This document shows, piece after piece, positions 40,482-41,184 of a stretch of 41,184 bases of DNA; the stretch's first letter is position 1, and every line of letters starts with the position of its first letter. Below the pieces are notes generated by a model. It searched no databases. It was not told the origin of the DNA and saw nothing but the letters and a program-made list of their open reading frames with translations. A program made the translations under genes and the position numbers. The DNA lies in the IMG/VR virus record IMGVR_UViG_3300010334_000008, positions 1 through 41,184 of that record; one strand, written 5' to 3'. Origin of the DNA: a virus.

Positions 40482-40744
40482 ACGAAAAACGAATCCGATT
40501 TGATGGCACCCTGAGCCGAAACAAAAAACAGGAAAAGCCAACGCAGCCTTCGCATAAAGGCTCCTGCACCATTGAGGGCGTTGCCTACTGGATCAGCGGC
40601 TATGTCAACGAGAACCGCGACAACGGTGAAAAGTATTTCAAGCTCTACTTCGAACCAAAGAAAACCGAAGCAGCAAGCGAAGCCGCGCCCGCCGCAGAGC
40701 CAGTCGCCGTGCCGCTCTCCGAGTCTCCCGACATTCCCTTTTGA
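40478..40744 (+). CDS. Small protein with SSB-like C-terminal tip
   Basis: The product is 88 aa. A short beta domain with aromatic residues (VAYWISGYVNENRDNGEKYFKLYFEP) is followed by an Ala/Glu/Pro linker and the end SESPDIPF. Bacterial SSB ends in DDDIPF, the docking tip for RecQ, PriA, RecO and others. This could be a truncated SSB-like protein or a mimic that recruits SSB-binding host proteins. The OB fold is not complete enough to be called SSB. Confidence 0.6.
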   Translation: MNEKRIRFDGTLSRNKKQEKPTQPSHKGSCTIEGVAYWISGYVNENRDNGEKYFKLYFEPKKTEAASEAAPAAEPVAVPLSESPDIPF

Positions 40745-40980
40745 TGAGTGCAGAAGACCTACAAGCCGCATGGTGCGTGCCGCCCGAGGAACTTTGGTTT
40801 CGCAGCGTTATCGCAAAAATAAACGACGCCATCGAAGACGCTGCCGAAATTACCTGCATGCCGCAAACCGCACAGAACCCCGGCCTGCTCGCCCACAGCG
40901 CAGGCGGCTTGGAAGCCCTTCGCACCTTGCGCGAAGAGATCGAGCGCACCCGCGCCGAGGCATTCGATTCGAAGAAATAA
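40744..40980 (+). CDS. Hypothetical helical protein
   Basis: The product is 78 aa from the ATG at 40744, overlapping the previous stop by one base; the TTG at 40741 is an alternative. It is mainly helical and Ala/Glu-rich, with two Cys. No family is recognised. It is the last gene before the noncoding junction. Confidence 0.55.
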   Translation: MSAEDLQAAWCVPPEELWFRSVIAKINDAIEDAAEITCMPQTAQNPGLLAHSAGGLEALRTLREEIERTRAEAFDSKK

Positions 40981-40983
40981 ATA

Positions 40984-41003
40984 TTTTCCTGACGCCAGGA
41001 AAA
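40984..41003. terminator. Small perfect hairpin after the last gene
   Basis: TTTTCCTG-ACGC-CAGGAAAA forms an 8-bp stem with a 4-nt loop, 3 nt after the stop at 40980. U-runs on the opposite strand make it bidirectional-capable. It may end the early/terminase transcript. Confidence 0.6.
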
Positions 41004-41004
41004 C

Positions 41005-41069
41005 GACCGGCCTAAGTGGGGGAGGTGTGCTGTGCCTCCCTTAAACCGCTCACCACCTCTAGGCCGGTC
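41005..41069 (+). other. Nested inverted repeats in the junction region
   Basis: GACCGGCCTA (41005-41014) pairs with TAGGCCGGTC (41060-41069), a perfect 10-bp outer stem. Inside, GGGAGG (41020-41025) pairs with CCTCCC (41035-41040); GAGGTG and CACCACCTC offer an alternative. The structure abuts the terminal repeat. It could be a packaging or replication element, or a small structured RNA. The right arm spans the contig join. Confidence 0.5.
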
Positions 41070-41184
41070 AACTCCCTCCTCCGTGCTCTCTGTGTCCTCT
41101 GTGGTCAAATCTTTTTAGCGCCCGTTAGCGCCCATTTAGTCCCGTTAGCACCCGTTGCGCCCGCAGCCTCTTCCGCTCTGCAAA
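41062..41184. repeat. Direct terminal repeat, right copy
   Basis: Identical to 1-123; includes another copy of the inverted dispersed repeat and the iterons. See the left copy for interpretation. Confidence 0.97.

Noticed and set aside
40478-40744. Full single-stranded DNA-binding protein
   Set aside because: Only the C-terminal tip and a short beta segment are present; the length is half that of a normal SSB.
1-41184. CRISPR array or diversity-generating retroelement
   Set aside because: No regular repeat-spacer array, reverse transcriptase or template/variable repeat pair is visible, although the fibre region was inspected for the latter.

Overview
The window is a complete temperate, podovirus-like phage genome in circular form. 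The first 123 bases are repeated exactly as the last 123, so the unique circle is 41,061 bp. The virion gene set fits a short-tailed phage: an SU10-like major capsid protein, a portal, a nozzle-like protein, fibres and very large internal virion proteins, with no tape-measure or sheath gene. A CHAP endolysin and a small lipoprotein in the lysis cassette point to a Gram-negative host. Many genes start without a Shine-Dalgarno sequence, and a dispersed ACCACAGAGGACACAGAG repeat is present. I associate both with environmental bacteria such as Verrucomicrobiota, but the host is inference only.

Layout: (1) 243-27143, rightward virion and lysis operon: scaffold, major capsid protein, a tRNA-like gene, portal, connector-like protein, fibre genes including an AT-rich LamG island, two small membrane proteins, a lipoprotein, endolysin, metallophosphoesterase, nozzle-like protein and an S74 fibre. 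Then come a SET-domain protein, a 779-aa virion protein, YcaO, TfuA, a 202-aa internal protein and a 2091-aa polyvalent internal virion protein. (2) 27207-31502, leftward lysogeny/accessory operon: tyrosine integrase, attP carrying the 3' part of a tRNA-Arg(ACG), small genes, a RadC-like protein, a lipoprotein and a ribbon-helix-helix regulator. (3) 31572-38596, rightward early genes, mostly joined by ATGA overlaps: a second ribbon-helix-helix protein, HTH proteins, a DEDDh exonuclease, a replisome-organiser-like protein and a DnaB helicase. (4) 38593-40980: terminase large subunit and three small genes, one with an SSB-like C-terminal tip. (5) 40981-242: structured noncoding DNA with 10-bp iterons, between terminase and capsid genes.

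The most unusual part is 15324-20239. A SET-domain methyltransferase and a YcaO-TfuA pair, the enzymes of peptide-backbone thioamidation, sit on either side of one virion protein. The C-terminus of that protein, after an Ala-rich stretch, carries a compact Cys-Trp-Val-Ala-Arg...Phe-Gly domain, and its last codons overlap the ycaO start. I infer a phage-encoded protein-modification module acting on the virion or ejection machinery, or on a host protein.
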